64,000 bases of DNA from NCBI GenBank assembly GCA_949505625.1, contig CATBQD010000004.1, positions 1-64,000 of the forward strand, in the 5' to 3' direction. The stretch comes from an uncultured Bacilli bacterium (GTDB taxonomy: Bacteria; Bacillota_I; Bacilli_A; RF39; UBA660). Of the stretch, positions 23,293-33,807 are shown piece after piece; positions within the stretch are counted from its first letter, which is position 1, and each line of letters begins with the position of its first letter. Made by a program: the position numbers and the translations under genes. The notes beneath the pieces are model-generated. The model worked only from the letters and a program-made list of their open reading frames with translations, was not told the origin of the DNA and did no database searches.

Positions 23293-25167
23293 ATGGATTA
23301 TGAAATTATTGTAGTAGGAGGAGGACATGCTGGTTGCGAGGCCTCATTAGCAGCAGCTAGAAAAGGGCATAAAACCTTACTTGTAACAGGAAATATTAAA
23401 AATATTGCGGATATGCCATGTAATCCTTCAATTGGTGGAAGTGCAAAAGGAATTGTTGTTAGAGAAATAGATGCTTTAGGCGGAGAAATGGGAAAAAATG
23501 CAGATAAAGGTCAACTGCAAATGAAAATGTTAAATCATAAAAAAGGTCCAGCCGTTCAAGCTCTTAGGGCTCAAGCAGATAAAGTGACATATCCAAAAGA
23601 AATGTACAAAACGTTAAGTGAAGAAAAGAATTTAACAATTAGAGAAGCTATGGTAGAAGATTTAATTGTAGAAAATGGAAAAGTAAAGGGAATTATATTA
23701 GAAGATGGGACTGAAATAGTGTCTAAAGCGGTTATTTTAACAACAGGAACATACTTAAAAGCAGATATTATGGTAGGGGATACAAGACATAGAGAAGGGC
23801 CTCATGGGGAAAAACCAAGTCAACATTTAAGTGATAATTTAAAAAGTCTTGGTTTTAAAATCATACGATTAAAAACTGGAACTCCGCAGAGAATTGATAA
23901 AAATACAATCGATTTTTCAAAAACAAAAGAAGAATATGGAAGTGATAGAAAATATACATTTAGTTTTGACCATGAACCTTCTTATAATTTAGAAGACCAA
24001 ATTCCATGTCATTTGATTTATACAACACCAGAAACACATCAAATTATAAAAGATAATTTAACAAAATCGAGTATGTATGGAGGACTAAATGATATTACAG
24101 GAGTAGGTCCGAGATATTGTCCGTCTATAGAAGATAAGATTGTTAGATTTAGTGATAAAGAAAGACATCAATTATTTTTAGAACCAGAAAGTTTATATTA
24201 TGATGATATTTATATTCAGGGATTTTCAACCTCTATGCCACATGATGTTCAAGAAAAGATGGTGCATAGTCTTCCTGGATTGGAAAATGCGAAAATCCTA
24301 AAATATGCATATGCTATTGAATATGATGCGATATATCCAACACAATTAAAACAATCGTTAGAAACAAAATTAATTGAAAACTTGTTTACAGCAGGTCAGA
24401 TTAACGGTACTAGTGGCTATGAAGAAGCTGCTTGTCAAGGTTTGATTGCTGGGATTAACGCAAGTTTAAAATTAGAAGGAAAAGAACCATTAATTTTAAA
24501 ACGAAATGAAGCTTATATTGGTGTATTAATTGATGATTTAGTAACAAAAGGAGTTATAGACCCATATCGTCTATTAACTTCGAGAGCTGAATATCGTTTG
24601 TTATTAAGACATGATAATGCTGATTTGCGTTTAAGAGAATATGGGTATCAAGTAGGATTAATTAGTGATGTTCAATATAATAAATTAAAGCAAAAAAAAC
24701 AAGATATTAAAAGTGCTATTGCATACTTAAAAGAACATAAAATTACTCCAACAGAAGAAGTAAATCAATATTTAGAGCAACAAGAATCGGCGACATTAAA
24801 AGATGGTATTTCATTATATGATTTATTAAAAAGACCAGAAATTAAAATGGAACACATTAATCATTTCTATGAATTACCGTTTGAAAATTCCGTATTAGAA
24901 CAAGTAGAAATTGAAATAAAATATGAAGGATATATAAAGAAAGCACTTCATGAAGCAGATAAAATGGTAGATTTGGATAATAAAAAGATACCAGAAGATA
25001 TTGATTATTCAAAAATTCATAATTTGGCAAGTGAAGCAAAACAAAAATTAAATGAGATAAGACCGACTTCAATTGGTCAAGCTTTAAGAATTAGTGGAGT
25101 AAATCCAGCCGATATATCACTTTTAATGGTATATATAAAAAAGGAGTATTTTCATGACAGAGGATAG
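23293..25167 (+). CDS. mnmG: tRNA uridine 5-carboxymethylaminomethyl modification enzyme MnmG
   Basis: IIVVGGGHAGCEASLAAARKGHKTLL. Confidence 0.98.
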   Translation: MDYEIIVVGGGHAGCEASLAAARKGHKTLLVTGNIKNIADMPCNPSIGGSAKGIVVREIDALGGEMGKNADKGQLQMKMLNHKKGPAVQALRAQADKVTYPKEMYKTLSEEKNLTIREAMVEDLIVENGKVKGIILEDGTEIVSKAVILTTGTYLKADIMVGDTRHREGPHGEKPSQHLSDNLKSLGFKIIRLKTGTPQRIDKNTIDFSKTKEEYGSDRKYTFSFDHEPSYNLEDQIPCHLIYTTPETHQIIKDNLTKSSMYGGLNDITGVGPRYCPSIEDKIVRFSDKERHQLFLEPESLYYDDIYIQGFSTSMPHDVQEKMVHSLPGLENAKILKYAYAIEYDAIYPTQLKQSLETKLIENLFTAGQINGTSGYEEAACQGLIAGINASLKLEGKEPLILKRNEAYIGVLIDDLVTKGVIDPYRLLTSRAEYRLLLRHDNADLRLREYGYQVGLISDVQYNKLKQKKQDIKSAIAYLKEHKITPTEEVNQYLEQQESATLKDGISLYDLLKRPEIKMEHINHFYELPFENSVLEQVEIEIKYEGYIKKALHEADKMVDLDNKKIPEDIDYSKIHNLASEAKQKLNEIRPTSIGQALRISGVNPADISLLMVYIKKEYFHDRG

Positions 25168-25858
25168 ATTTTATAAAGAACTTGAATTATTAGGTATTTC
25201 GCTTTCTGATATTCAAAAAAAGCAGTTTGAAGATTATTATAAATTATTAGTAGAGTGGAATCAGAAAATGAACTTAACAGGAATTACAGAAAAAGAACAA
25301 GTCTATTTAAAACATTTTTATGATAGTGCAACTTTAGTAAAAGTAATAGATTTAAATAAAGAAGATACACTTTGTGATATTGGAACAGGGGCTGGTTTTC
25401 CAGGAGTTGTATTAAAAATATTATTTCCAAATTTAAAAGTTACTTTAGTGGATGCATTAAATAAAAGAATTTTATTTTTGAATCACGTAATAGAAATATT
25501 AAAATTAAAAAATATTGAAACTGTTCATGCAAGGGCAGAAGAATATGCAAAGGAACATAGAGAGAAATTTGATGTTGTTACATCTAGAGCAGTTTCATCA
25601 CTTTCAACACTCATAGAATACTCCGTTCCAATCGTTAAAGTTGGTAAATATTTTATTCCTATGAAAGGCGATATTGCCCAGGAAATAAAGGCTTCCGAGC
25701 GTTCTATCGGTCTTCTCAGTGTCAAACTTGAATGTCAAGAAAAATTTGTTCTTCCTGTCGAAAATAGCACTAGAACAATATTAAAATTTCGAAAAGAAAA
25801 AAGTTCACATGTAAAGTATCCAAGAAAATTTAGTGAGATGAAAAAGAATCCATTGTAA
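25154..25858 (+). CDS. rsmG: 16S rRNA (guanine527-N7)-methyltransferase RsmG
   Basis: VEWNQKMNLTGI, DIGTGAGFPGVVLKI. Confidence 0.97.
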   Translation: MTEDRFYKELELLGISLSDIQKKQFEDYYKLLVEWNQKMNLTGITEKEQVYLKHFYDSATLVKVIDLNKEDTLCDIGTGAGFPGVVLKILFPNLKVTLVDALNKRILFLNHVIEILKLKNIETVHARAEEYAKEHREKFDVVTSRAVSSLSTLIEYSVPIVKVGKYFIPMKGDIAQEIKASERSIGLLSVKLECQEKFVLPVENSTRTILKFRKEKSSHVKYPRKFSEMKKNPL

Positions 25859-25970
25859 ATGAAATATCAAAAAAATATCATAAAAAGATATTTTTTTATT
25901 TTTGGGAAATGATATTGAAATATTTCCCAAAGTATAGTATGATAGTAACAGAATAAAAAGGAGGATGCCT

Positions 25971-27485
25971 ATGGACAATAGAAAAATTGTTGAGCTAGAC
26001 TTAAATGATATCTTGCCAAATAGATTTCAGCCAAGAATAAAATTTAATGAAGATTCTATTATGGAACTAGCTGAATCAATTAAAGAGCATGGTGTCATTC
26101 AACCTATTGTTGTAAGACCTTTAGGAGACCGATATGAAATTATAGCAGGAGAAAGACGTTATAAGGCGAGTGTCTTAGCAGGAAAAGAAACGATTCAAGC
26201 AATTGTGACTGAATTAAATGATAAAGATAGTGCTGAAGTAGCGCTAATAGAAAATGTTCAGAGACAAGATTTAACGCCAATAGAAGAAGCGATTTCATAT
26301 AATAAAATTCTTGATATGGGATATTTAACACAGGAAGAATTGGCACTTAAATTAGGAAAAACGCAATCAACAATTGCAAATAAATTACGGTTATTAAAAC
26401 TTGATGATGAAGTACAGGAAGCATTATTAGAATCGAAAATATCAGAACGACATGCAAGGTCATTATTAAAATTAACTGATAAAAATAAACAAAAACAGAT
26501 GTTAGCTAGAATTATTGATGAAAGATTAACTGTACGAAAAACAGATGAGGAGATAAGTAAAATGATGAATGAAAATGATAATAAAAATATAGAAATAATT
26601 GATTTTGGAAATGCGAATACAGCAGCTCCATTAAATCAAGGAATGAATTACAATATACCTACAACTCCAATTATAGAGGATGTAATACCTGAGGTAGCAC
26701 AAGCGCCAGTTCAAAATCAGGCAGCAGTGAACCCAGGGTTTATGAATGTAGAAAAGATAGAACAAACAGCCCAGGATATTAATGTGCCTCCAACATTAGC
26801 CAATATGGATGCGCTATTAACTCCAACAGCACCAGTAGCGCCAACAACTCCAGCAGATATGTTAAACTCAGTATCTGCAACGCCATTAGTTAATCCATTT
26901 GGTGTGCCAATGGATACAACAGAAACTGATGATGGTTCAGCAGAGGCAATGTTAAAACCAGGAAAGTTTTTTAACTTATCTGATTTGGAAAATGATGTAC
27001 CTGCAACACAAGAAACAGTTACTACTCCAATCCCAACAGTGGAACAGAATACAATTTTAACAGAACCAATAGTAAACTCTGTTACGCCAACTCCAGTAGT
27101 TGAAACAACTCCAACAGTACAACCAGTACCAGAAGTAGCAAACAATTTTGTAACGAATTTTGATAATAATATGGGGCAAAAACCAACTCCAATTATTCCA
27201 GTAAATCCAGAACCATTAATTCAGACTCCAATTACAGAACCAATGAGTAATCAAACAATTTCTGTTCCTAATTATAGTGAGTTAGAATCTACAATGTATG
27301 GTTCAGCAAGTCCAATAGCACCTTCTATACCTGAAATGCCAGTAGCTCAAAATAATATGAAGCAAGCAATAGATTTGATTAGAGAATGTGCATCAAAAAT
27401 AGAAGCATTGGGATTTGAAATTGAAACAGAAGAATATGATTTTGAAGATATGTATCAAGCAATCTTTAAAATTAATAAAAAATAG
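25971..27485 (+). CDS. parB: ParB/Noc-family partition protein with long Pro/Thr/Asn-rich C-terminal extension
   Basis: LDLNDILPNRFQPR, GERRYKASVLAGKETIQAIV, ALIENVQRQDLTPIEEA, HTH; residues from about 215 to 450 low complexity. Confidence 0.93.
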   Translation: MDNRKIVELDLNDILPNRFQPRIKFNEDSIMELAESIKEHGVIQPIVVRPLGDRYEIIAGERRYKASVLAGKETIQAIVTELNDKDSAEVALIENVQRQDLTPIEEAISYNKILDMGYLTQEELALKLGKTQSTIANKLRLLKLDDEVQEALLESKISERHARSLLKLTDKNKQKQMLARIIDERLTVRKTDEEISKMMNENDNKNIEIIDFGNANTAAPLNQGMNYNIPTTPIIEDVIPEVAQAPVQNQAAVNPGFMNVEKIEQTAQDINVPPTLANMDALLTPTAPVAPTTPADMLNSVSATPLVNPFGVPMDTTETDDGSAEAMLKPGKFFNLSDLENDVPATQETVTTPIPTVEQNTILTEPIVNSVTPTPVVETTPTVQPVPEVANNFVTNFDNNMGQKPTPIIPVNPEPLIQTPITEPMSNQTISVPNYSELESTMYGSASPIAPSIPEMPVAQNNMKQAIDLIRECASKIEALGFEIETEEYDFEDMYQAIFKINKK

Positions 27486-27560
27486 TGCTACAAATAGTGC
27501 TATTTTTTCTATCTTTTTTTATATAATTACGATATAATAACCATAGTTAGGGGGATATAT

Positions 27561-30500
27561 ATGTTAACGTATGAACAGTTTATGAATCTTGTTCCAGAAG
27601 AAACAGCCGCATTTGTATCAAAAGTGTTACCTTATTTAGAAGGGTATTTAAGAGATGATGTAAAACTTCGATTTAAAGGAGATCATCAATCAGAAAATAG
27701 ATATAGTAAAACTAATTTTCTATTATTATATTGTCTTTCAGAGCAGAAGGAATATGCTGCTTTCTTAAAAAAATATGGATTCGATTTAGATAAGTATAAA
27801 ATCAATCGTGATTGGGTAGATCCAAATGCCGATCTTGGAGTACTCTTTGAAAAGTTTAATAGAATCTTTAATATTTATGAAGATGAAACATTATATGCTA
27901 GTTTGACACCATTAGATCTTATAAAGAAAGCCTTTAAAGAATATGTTTCTAATTCTGGGTTAGCCGTTTTTGAATATTTATTTCCGAATATTAGTTCTAA
28001 TTCTTTTCTGGATGAATTAGAAAAAATAAGACAAGTAGAAAAGATGAAAATGGAACATCAGAACGAACAAGAAACCTATGGTAATCTTTCTATTTCTGTT
28101 ATTTCATATTTAGAAACAGCATCAAAAATAAGAACATTATTATATTCTAATTTGAGACAGAATAATGAATTAGTAAAATTGAATGATGAGGATATTGTTC
28201 CAGTATCATTATTATTAGCTTTATATTATTATAAAGATACGCCTTTACTGGAAGAAGAAGTAGCTGAGCAAAGTATTATTCAAAGTATGTTACAAGAAAA
28301 AGGGATCAATTTAGATAAAATTTCAAATGCAATCGGACAAAGTTTTTATGTAAATACAGTAAAAGATACCAAGAAAAATGTAGATGCACTTAGATTACTA
28401 TATTCAAAATATTATCATAGTGGTGCAAATGAAAAAATAGAAGAGAAAGAAATAACAGTGTCTAAGATATTGGAGAATGTGTTAGATCGTAGTTTTACAA
28501 ATAGTTATGCAATAGAAAAAATATTTGCAAAGTTAAATTGCTATGTAGGCTCTTTTTTGCCAGTAGAAGAAAAAGTAGAAGCAGTAAGGGTCTCACAAGA
28601 ACGTATAAATTCTTTATCTTATGTAAAAAGCTTTTATGCAGAGCTTTCTAAGGAATCTAGAGATTTTATTGAGTTTACAACAAAAACTTATTTACTATTA
28701 TTAGAAAAAATGAAAGAAAAAAAACATAATGAAGAAATATTAGTTGGAGAAGATGATGCAGATACATTGGCTTTATTTATAGCTTCTTATTATTATAAAT
28801 TAGATATTAGCGAATTTTTTGCGGATCATGGAATATCTTTAGAAAAAGTTTTAAGGCTTTTAAATTTAAATATTACAAAAGAAGAGATAGAAGCTGTAAA
28901 ATTAAATCAGAGAGTTTTAGTTGATCGTTATAAAAGGTTTGTCTATGAAGGAGTAAACCGAAATAAGTCTGCGAAAACAATACGTGTTACAGATATAGCG
29001 CATAACCTTTGTAATAGAGATTTTAATCGTAGTATGATTATGGAAAATATTTTCTTTGAACTAACAGAGTCTACAGACTTACAAAGTGACTTTTTAGAAC
29101 AATTAAGAGTACATTTAGAAAATAAAGAGCAAAAAAGAAAGATGCAATTAACACAACGTTTATTTAAAGATATGCCTGTGGTTACTATGGAATATTTAGA
29201 AAATACATCTATTATACATCAATACCTTCTTGATCATCTGAAACAATATAGTGAAATGGATATTCAGGTTCTTTCTCTTTTACTTTCATTATTTGTTTCT
29301 CAAAAATCAGATATAGCTGAATTTTTAAGTTCTAAAAATTTGACGTTAAATGGTGTTTGTAAATTTTTAAATATATCTTCAAGTAGTTTAACAAAAGGAA
29401 CGATTAATATAGATATTTTATCAGAGCAATATGGAGTATTTATTTTTAGTGGACATAACAAAGGAATAGAAAGAAAAGATTTAACTGTTTTTAATATCGT
29501 AAGAAATATTTTTTCAAAAGAAGTTTATAACAGTGTTTTAATAAGTAAGTTTTTAGGAAGCTTTGGATTATCTTATGAAGATTTTGAAGAATTAGAGGAA
29601 AAATTAAAAACATATTTAGAAGAAAACGAAGAATTAAAAAAAGAAAAAGAAGCAAAAACAATTTTGAATAGTTTTAAAGAAATGCCAAAACAATATATTA
29701 TAAATGTGATGCGTATTCATCAGAGATTAGTAAAAATTGCTTATCAAGATGAATCAGTAGCACGTTTAATTCCAAATATAGCAGATGTAAGAGAATTATC
29801 GCTTCTATTAGGAATGTTTACGATAGAAAATGATGTTCAACATTTTTTTGAAAAGAATAAGGTAACTTTTGAAAATATATGTGCCTTAATTGGATTGGAT
29901 ACAGATATTATAAAAGGATTAGAAGCAGAAGAAATTAATTATAAATTAATTCTGGAAACGTATGGAGCATGGATCCAATATGGAAGTACAAATTACAATA
30001 GAACAGTATCAGATTTAATTTCTAGAGTTTTTGATAAAACGATTGGAAAAGAAAGTTTAATTTTAGAAGAGATTGTATCTTTTGTTGGATCTAATTATGA
30101 TATTTTAAAAGAAGAAGTAGAATCAAAAAAAGACCATGAATTATCATTATCAATTGATGAAAGAATTAAGGTATTGTCAGAGGAAAGTGTGGATTCATTA
30201 GATTTGACAGATATAAAGAGCATTCTTCATTTTGGGAATTCATTATCGATTCATTCAAAGTATATTCATGATGAATTACCAAAATTAATGATGAGTGATG
30301 TTCATGATAAATCAGTAGAAACAATTAGTCATATTGTAGATAAAATATATGCAGAAGTTCCAGTCCCAAAAAAGAAAAGATCCTTATTTGATCGTTTGTT
30401 TGGAGTAACGATGGAGGATAATGAGCCAAAATTAGTATTGAATCCAAATGCGCTTCAAGAACTTAAAGATGCAATTGATTCGAATATAGAAACTTTATCC

Positions 30501-31187
30501 AAAGAATTATTAGGTTATGATGCAATCCGTAAGTATATTGAAATGTACCGAAGAAAAAATCGATCACATCTTCTTGTGGCATTAACTGAAACAGAGAAAG
30601 TAGAACAAGAAGTAAATAATTTAAGTCCAGATAAAGAAGAAGAATATGCAGCCTTTTTATTAGCAACTTCTAGATTACAGATTATGAGGGATAAGACAAA
30701 TCGTTTTAGTACTTCAAATCATTTGATGAAACAAGAATTATTGAAAGTAAATCAGGCAATTGTAAATCATTTTATTACAATTAATGCTTTAGAAATGGCA
30801 AGAGATGATTTGCTTCCGTTAATCGGATCTGAATTAGCGCTTACGCAAGGTAGAAATACCGAAAATAAAAGTTTGGATTTATCTGAAAATGTAATAGGAT
30901 TATTTCAATCATTATTATCTAGAAATGTAGCAGGTGCTGTAGAAAATATGGAAAAATTAAAGTCATCTAGTATATCTGCAGATACCTTTGCTTTATTGAA
31001 TAAAGATATTGAAGTTTATTTACAAGGTTTAAATCAAGCTGCTAAGTTAGAAGGAAGAGTAGAGTCATTAGATATTGATCAAGTTACTATGACTTCTGGT
31101 TATACTCCAAAATTGGTATTAACAGGACAAGAAGATTCTATAAATTCAAAAAATAAACAGATGATTTTAGAATACCCACAAGAGTAA
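27561..31187 (+). CDS. Large (1208 aa) repeat-containing protein of unknown function
   Basis: Single long ORF with good RBS context; recurring module (DIAxFLxxxxLTLxxVxxxLNI ... YxxFxxxGxNxxxxxxTVxxIxxxxFxxxxxNSxxIExI). Confidence 0.85.
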   Translation: MLTYEQFMNLVPEETAAFVSKVLPYLEGYLRDDVKLRFKGDHQSENRYSKTNFLLLYCLSEQKEYAAFLKKYGFDLDKYKINRDWVDPNADLGVLFEKFNRIFNIYEDETLYASLTPLDLIKKAFKEYVSNSGLAVFEYLFPNISSNSFLDELEKIRQVEKMKMEHQNEQETYGNLSISVISYLETASKIRTLLYSNLRQNNELVKLNDEDIVPVSLLLALYYYKDTPLLEEEVAEQSIIQSMLQEKGINLDKISNAIGQSFYVNTVKDTKKNVDALRLLYSKYYHSGANEKIEEKEITVSKILENVLDRSFTNSYAIEKIFAKLNCYVGSFLPVEEKVEAVRVSQERINSLSYVKSFYAELSKESRDFIEFTTKTYLLLLEKMKEKKHNEEILVGEDDADTLALFIASYYYKLDISEFFADHGISLEKVLRLLNLNITKEEIEAVKLNQRVLVDRYKRFVYEGVNRNKSAKTIRVTDIAHNLCNRDFNRSMIMENIFFELTESTDLQSDFLEQLRVHLENKEQKRKMQLTQRLFKDMPVVTMEYLENTSIIHQYLLDHLKQYSEMDIQVLSLLLSLFVSQKSDIAEFLSSKNLTLNGVCKFLNISSSSLTKGTINIDILSEQYGVFIFSGHNKGIERKDLTVFNIVRNIFSKEVYNSVLISKFLGSFGLSYEDFEELEEKLKTYLEENEELKKEKEAKTILNSFKEMPKQYIINVMRIHQRLVKIAYQDESVARLIPNIADVRELSLLLGMFTIENDVQHFFEKNKVTFENICALIGLDTDIIKGLEAEEINYKLILETYGAWIQYGSTNYNRTVSDLISRVFDKTIGKESLILEEIVSFVGSNYDILKEEVESKKDHELSLSIDERIKVLSEESVDSLDLTDIKSILHFGNSLSIHSKYIHDELPKLMMSDVHDKSVETISHIVDKIYAEVPVPKKKRSLFDRLFGVTMEDNEPKLVLNPNALQELKDAIDSNIETLSKELLGYDAIRKYIEMYRRKNRSHLLVALTETEKVEQEVNNLSPDKEEEYAAFLLATSRLQIMRDKTNRFSTSNHLMKQELLKVNQAIVNHFITINALEMARDDLLPLIGSELALTQGRNTENKSLDLSENVIGLFQSLLSRNVAGAVENMEKLKSSSISADTFALLNKDIEVYLQGLNQAAKLEGRVESLDIDQVTMTSGYTPKLVLTGQEDSINSKNKQMILEYPQE

Positions 31188-31205
31188 TTTATTACTCTTG
31201 TTTTA
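31178..31205 (+). terminator. Rho-independent terminator
   Basis: ACAAGAGTAA-loop-TTACTCTTGT followed by TTTTATTT. Confidence 0.8.
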
Positions 31206-31238
31206 TTTATGTTATAATATAAATTATAGGAGATAAAA

Positions 31239-32288
31239 ATGAAAAAGAAATATCAAATAATTATTATAGGAGCAGGTCCAGCGGGTCTGTCTACAGCTCT
31301 TCATTTAAAACAGTTTGGAATTAATGATGTATTAGTAATAGAAAAAGATGTATTTCCAAGGTATAAGTGTTGTGCTGGTTATATAACAGCAAAAACCAAA
31401 AAAGTATACGAAAAGTTAGGGTTAAATTTAAAAGAGTGTCATTATTGTTTAATTAAAGATTTTGGAATCTTTTATAAGTTAGAAAAAAGGCAAACTATTG
31501 AAAATAAGTTTCTATATACGAATAAACAAATTGATAGAGTGGAATTGGATTATGAGTTTTATAAGTTAGCTAAACAAGAAGGCATTTGTATAAAAGAAGG
31601 AACTCAGATAAAAAAGCATGATATGGAAAGGTCTGAGATTTATTTTTCGAATAATGAAAGAATCTCTTATGAAAAGTTGGTGTTTGCCGATGGCACTTTA
31701 GGGTATGGAAGCAAATATCAAAAATATAATAAGAGAAATATAGCTCTTCAACTTACTTTTCCGAGCTCAAAGTCAGATGAGATTCAAATTCATTTTGGTA
31801 TTACGAAACATGGTTATGGTTGGGTTAGTAGTTATCATGGAATTACAAATATTGGTTTAACTGATGTGTATAACAGAAAAAACAATTATAAAGCGTTATT
31901 TGAAAAGTTTATAAAGCAATTAAATATAGAAGTTGGAATGAAAGACTTAAAGGGTGCTTTTACTCCTATTGGAGTTAGGAAACCAATTTTGAATTCTAAT
32001 ATTTTCTATGTTGGAGATGCTGTTGGTGCATGTGACCCGCTTACATTATCGGGCCTTCGTTATGGACTCGCTACGGGAGAAAAGTGTGCTTTATCCATTT
32101 CTAAAAATAATAATAAAATTTATGAACATTATATACAAACGTTAAAGTGCAAATTTATAATAATGCAATTTGTATTGAAGTTATTTTATGTAAAGAGTAC
32201 TCTATTTTTAATATTTAATGTTGGATGCCGTTATTTTTGGAAAATCATTAGCTTTGTATTTAATCACTTTTTTGTTAATAAAAAGTAA
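31239..32288 (+). CDS. FAD-dependent oxidoreductase (geranylgeranyl reductase-like family)
   Basis: YQIIIIGAGPAGLSTALHLKQFG, FPRYKCCAGYI, VGDAVGACDPLTLSGLRYGL. Confidence 0.85.
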   Translation: MKKKYQIIIIGAGPAGLSTALHLKQFGINDVLVIEKDVFPRYKCCAGYITAKTKKVYEKLGLNLKECHYCLIKDFGIFYKLEKRQTIENKFLYTNKQIDRVELDYEFYKLAKQEGICIKEGTQIKKHDMERSEIYFSNNERISYEKLVFADGTLGYGSKYQKYNKRNIALQLTFPSSKSDEIQIHFGITKHGYGWVSSYHGITNIGLTDVYNRKNNYKALFEKFIKQLNIEVGMKDLKGAFTPIGVRKPILNSNIFYVGDAVGACDPLTLSGLRYGLATGEKCALSISKNNNKIYEHYIQTLKCKFIIMQFVLKLFYVKSTLFLIFNVGCRYFWKIISFVFNHFFVNKK

Positions 32289-32588
32289 TATTTTAGTAAA
32301 ATAAAATGCAAAAATGAAAAAATGAAAATAGCTAGTAATTATGTAAAGTAAGATATTATGAATGAAATAATATTATAATAAAAGTGAAACTTGAAGATAG
32401 TAAGGTAACGTATATGAGACATAGATGATATAAAATAAATGAAAAAAATTAAGCAATATAACAATCAAGAATAGAGCTAAAAGATATGAGAATGTTAAAA
32501 ATATTTCAGAATTATATGAAATTTTTCAAGAATCATGAATAGGAGTTAGAGGAACCAAGATTTTTTTTCATTAGAAAGGAGTATTTAT

Positions 32589-33221
32589 ATGAAATATTAT
32601 AAAGGACAATTGACAGAAAGAGAAATAATAGAGATAGCGGATGATATAAGAATTGGAAAAATTGTTGTATTTCCAACTGAGACTGTATATGGGATAGGTA
32701 CCAATGCTTGTCATGAACAAGGATGTAAGAGAATTTATCAAATAAAAAAACGGCCGAATGAAAAAGCTTTAATTGTATTAATATCAAATTATGAGCAGTT
32801 ACAAAAATTAGTGAAGACACCAAATCAAATTGAAAAGCAATTGATGAAAGCTTTTTGGCCAGGTCCTTTGACTATCGTATTTCAGAAAGGTGAGGATAAT
32901 AATCTTTCAAAAGTAATAAGTGCAGATTTAGATACAATAGGAATCCGTATGACGGATGGCGAATTTATCAGAAAATTGTTACAGATAAGTAATGTACCTA
33001 TTGTAGCTCCTAGTGCGAATTTATCTGGAAAATCAGATGGTTCAAGGATAGATATTATTATAGATGAATTAGGCAATGAAGTTGATGATATTGTGGATGT
33101 AGGAGATATTGTTAGTCCAGTACCATCTACTATAGTACAAGTTGTGAATGAGAAAATAGAGATACTTAGAGAAGGAAAGATAAAAAAAGAAAGTTTGTTA
33201 AAAATAGCCGAAATTAAATAA
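32589..33221 (+). CDS. L-threonylcarbamoyladenylate synthase (Sua5/YciO/YrdC family)
   Basis: GKIVVFPTETVYGIGTNA, KKRPNEKALIVLI, FWPGPLTIVF. Confidence 0.95.
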   Translation: MKYYKGQLTEREIIEIADDIRIGKIVVFPTETVYGIGTNACHEQGCKRIYQIKKRPNEKALIVLISNYEQLQKLVKTPNQIEKQLMKAFWPGPLTIVFQKGEDNNLSKVISADLDTIGIRMTDGEFIRKLLQISNVPIVAPSANLSGKSDGSRIDIIIDELGNEVDDIVDVGDIVSPVPSTIVQVVNEKIEILREGKIKKESLLKIAEIK

Positions 33222-33277
33222 TGATTTAGTTATGGAATCAACATTTTAATTATGTTATAATAAAAAAGGTGATGAGA

Positions 33278-33700
33278 ATGGGGAAATTTTGTACAAATTG
33301 TGGTGCAGAGTTAAAAGATAATGCAGATATTTGCATAGAATGTGGATCTAAAACACATCAAAATGAATTTCAAAATAATTCTTGGAGTAATCAGTCAAGA
33401 GAGTATGTTGTGAATTATAATATAGAAGAGGCTACAGAAATTGTGTTAAAAGCAATTAAGGATATTAAATCGTTTACTGTTAAGAATATAGATATAGAGG
33501 AGCATATTATATATGTTAATGTTCGCATGTCTATGTTTTCTTATGGGGAAAAAATAACGGTTTGTTTCAGTAAAATGGATGAAAATAAAACTATTTTAAG
33601 ATTTAATAGTAGGAGTAAACTAGGTACAGAAATAGCTGCTCAATCAAAGAATAGAAAAAATATTGAAAATTTGATTGATGCAATTAATAAATATATTTAG
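33278..33700 (+). CDS. Zinc-ribbon domain protein
   Basis: MGKFCTNCGAELKDNADICIECGSK. Confidence 0.75.
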   Translation: MGKFCTNCGAELKDNADICIECGSKTHQNEFQNNSWSNQSREYVVNYNIEEATEIVLKAIKDIKSFTVKNIDIEEHIIYVNVRMSMFSYGEKITVCFSKMDENKTILRFNSRSKLGTEIAAQSKNRKNIENLIDAINKYI

Positions 33701-33807
33701 CAAGTTTTTGCTTGCTTTTTTTGATATATTGTTGCTTTAAAAAAGATAAAATAAGATTTCTTGTGTTTCTCTATTTATAATGATAGAATTTTATTGAAGG
33801 TGTATTT

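Noticed and set aside
32289-32588. Possible ncRNA or degraded gene in the 300-bp gap before the tsaC-like gene
   Set aside because: Low-complexity A-rich sequence without a convincing fold, motif or repeat.
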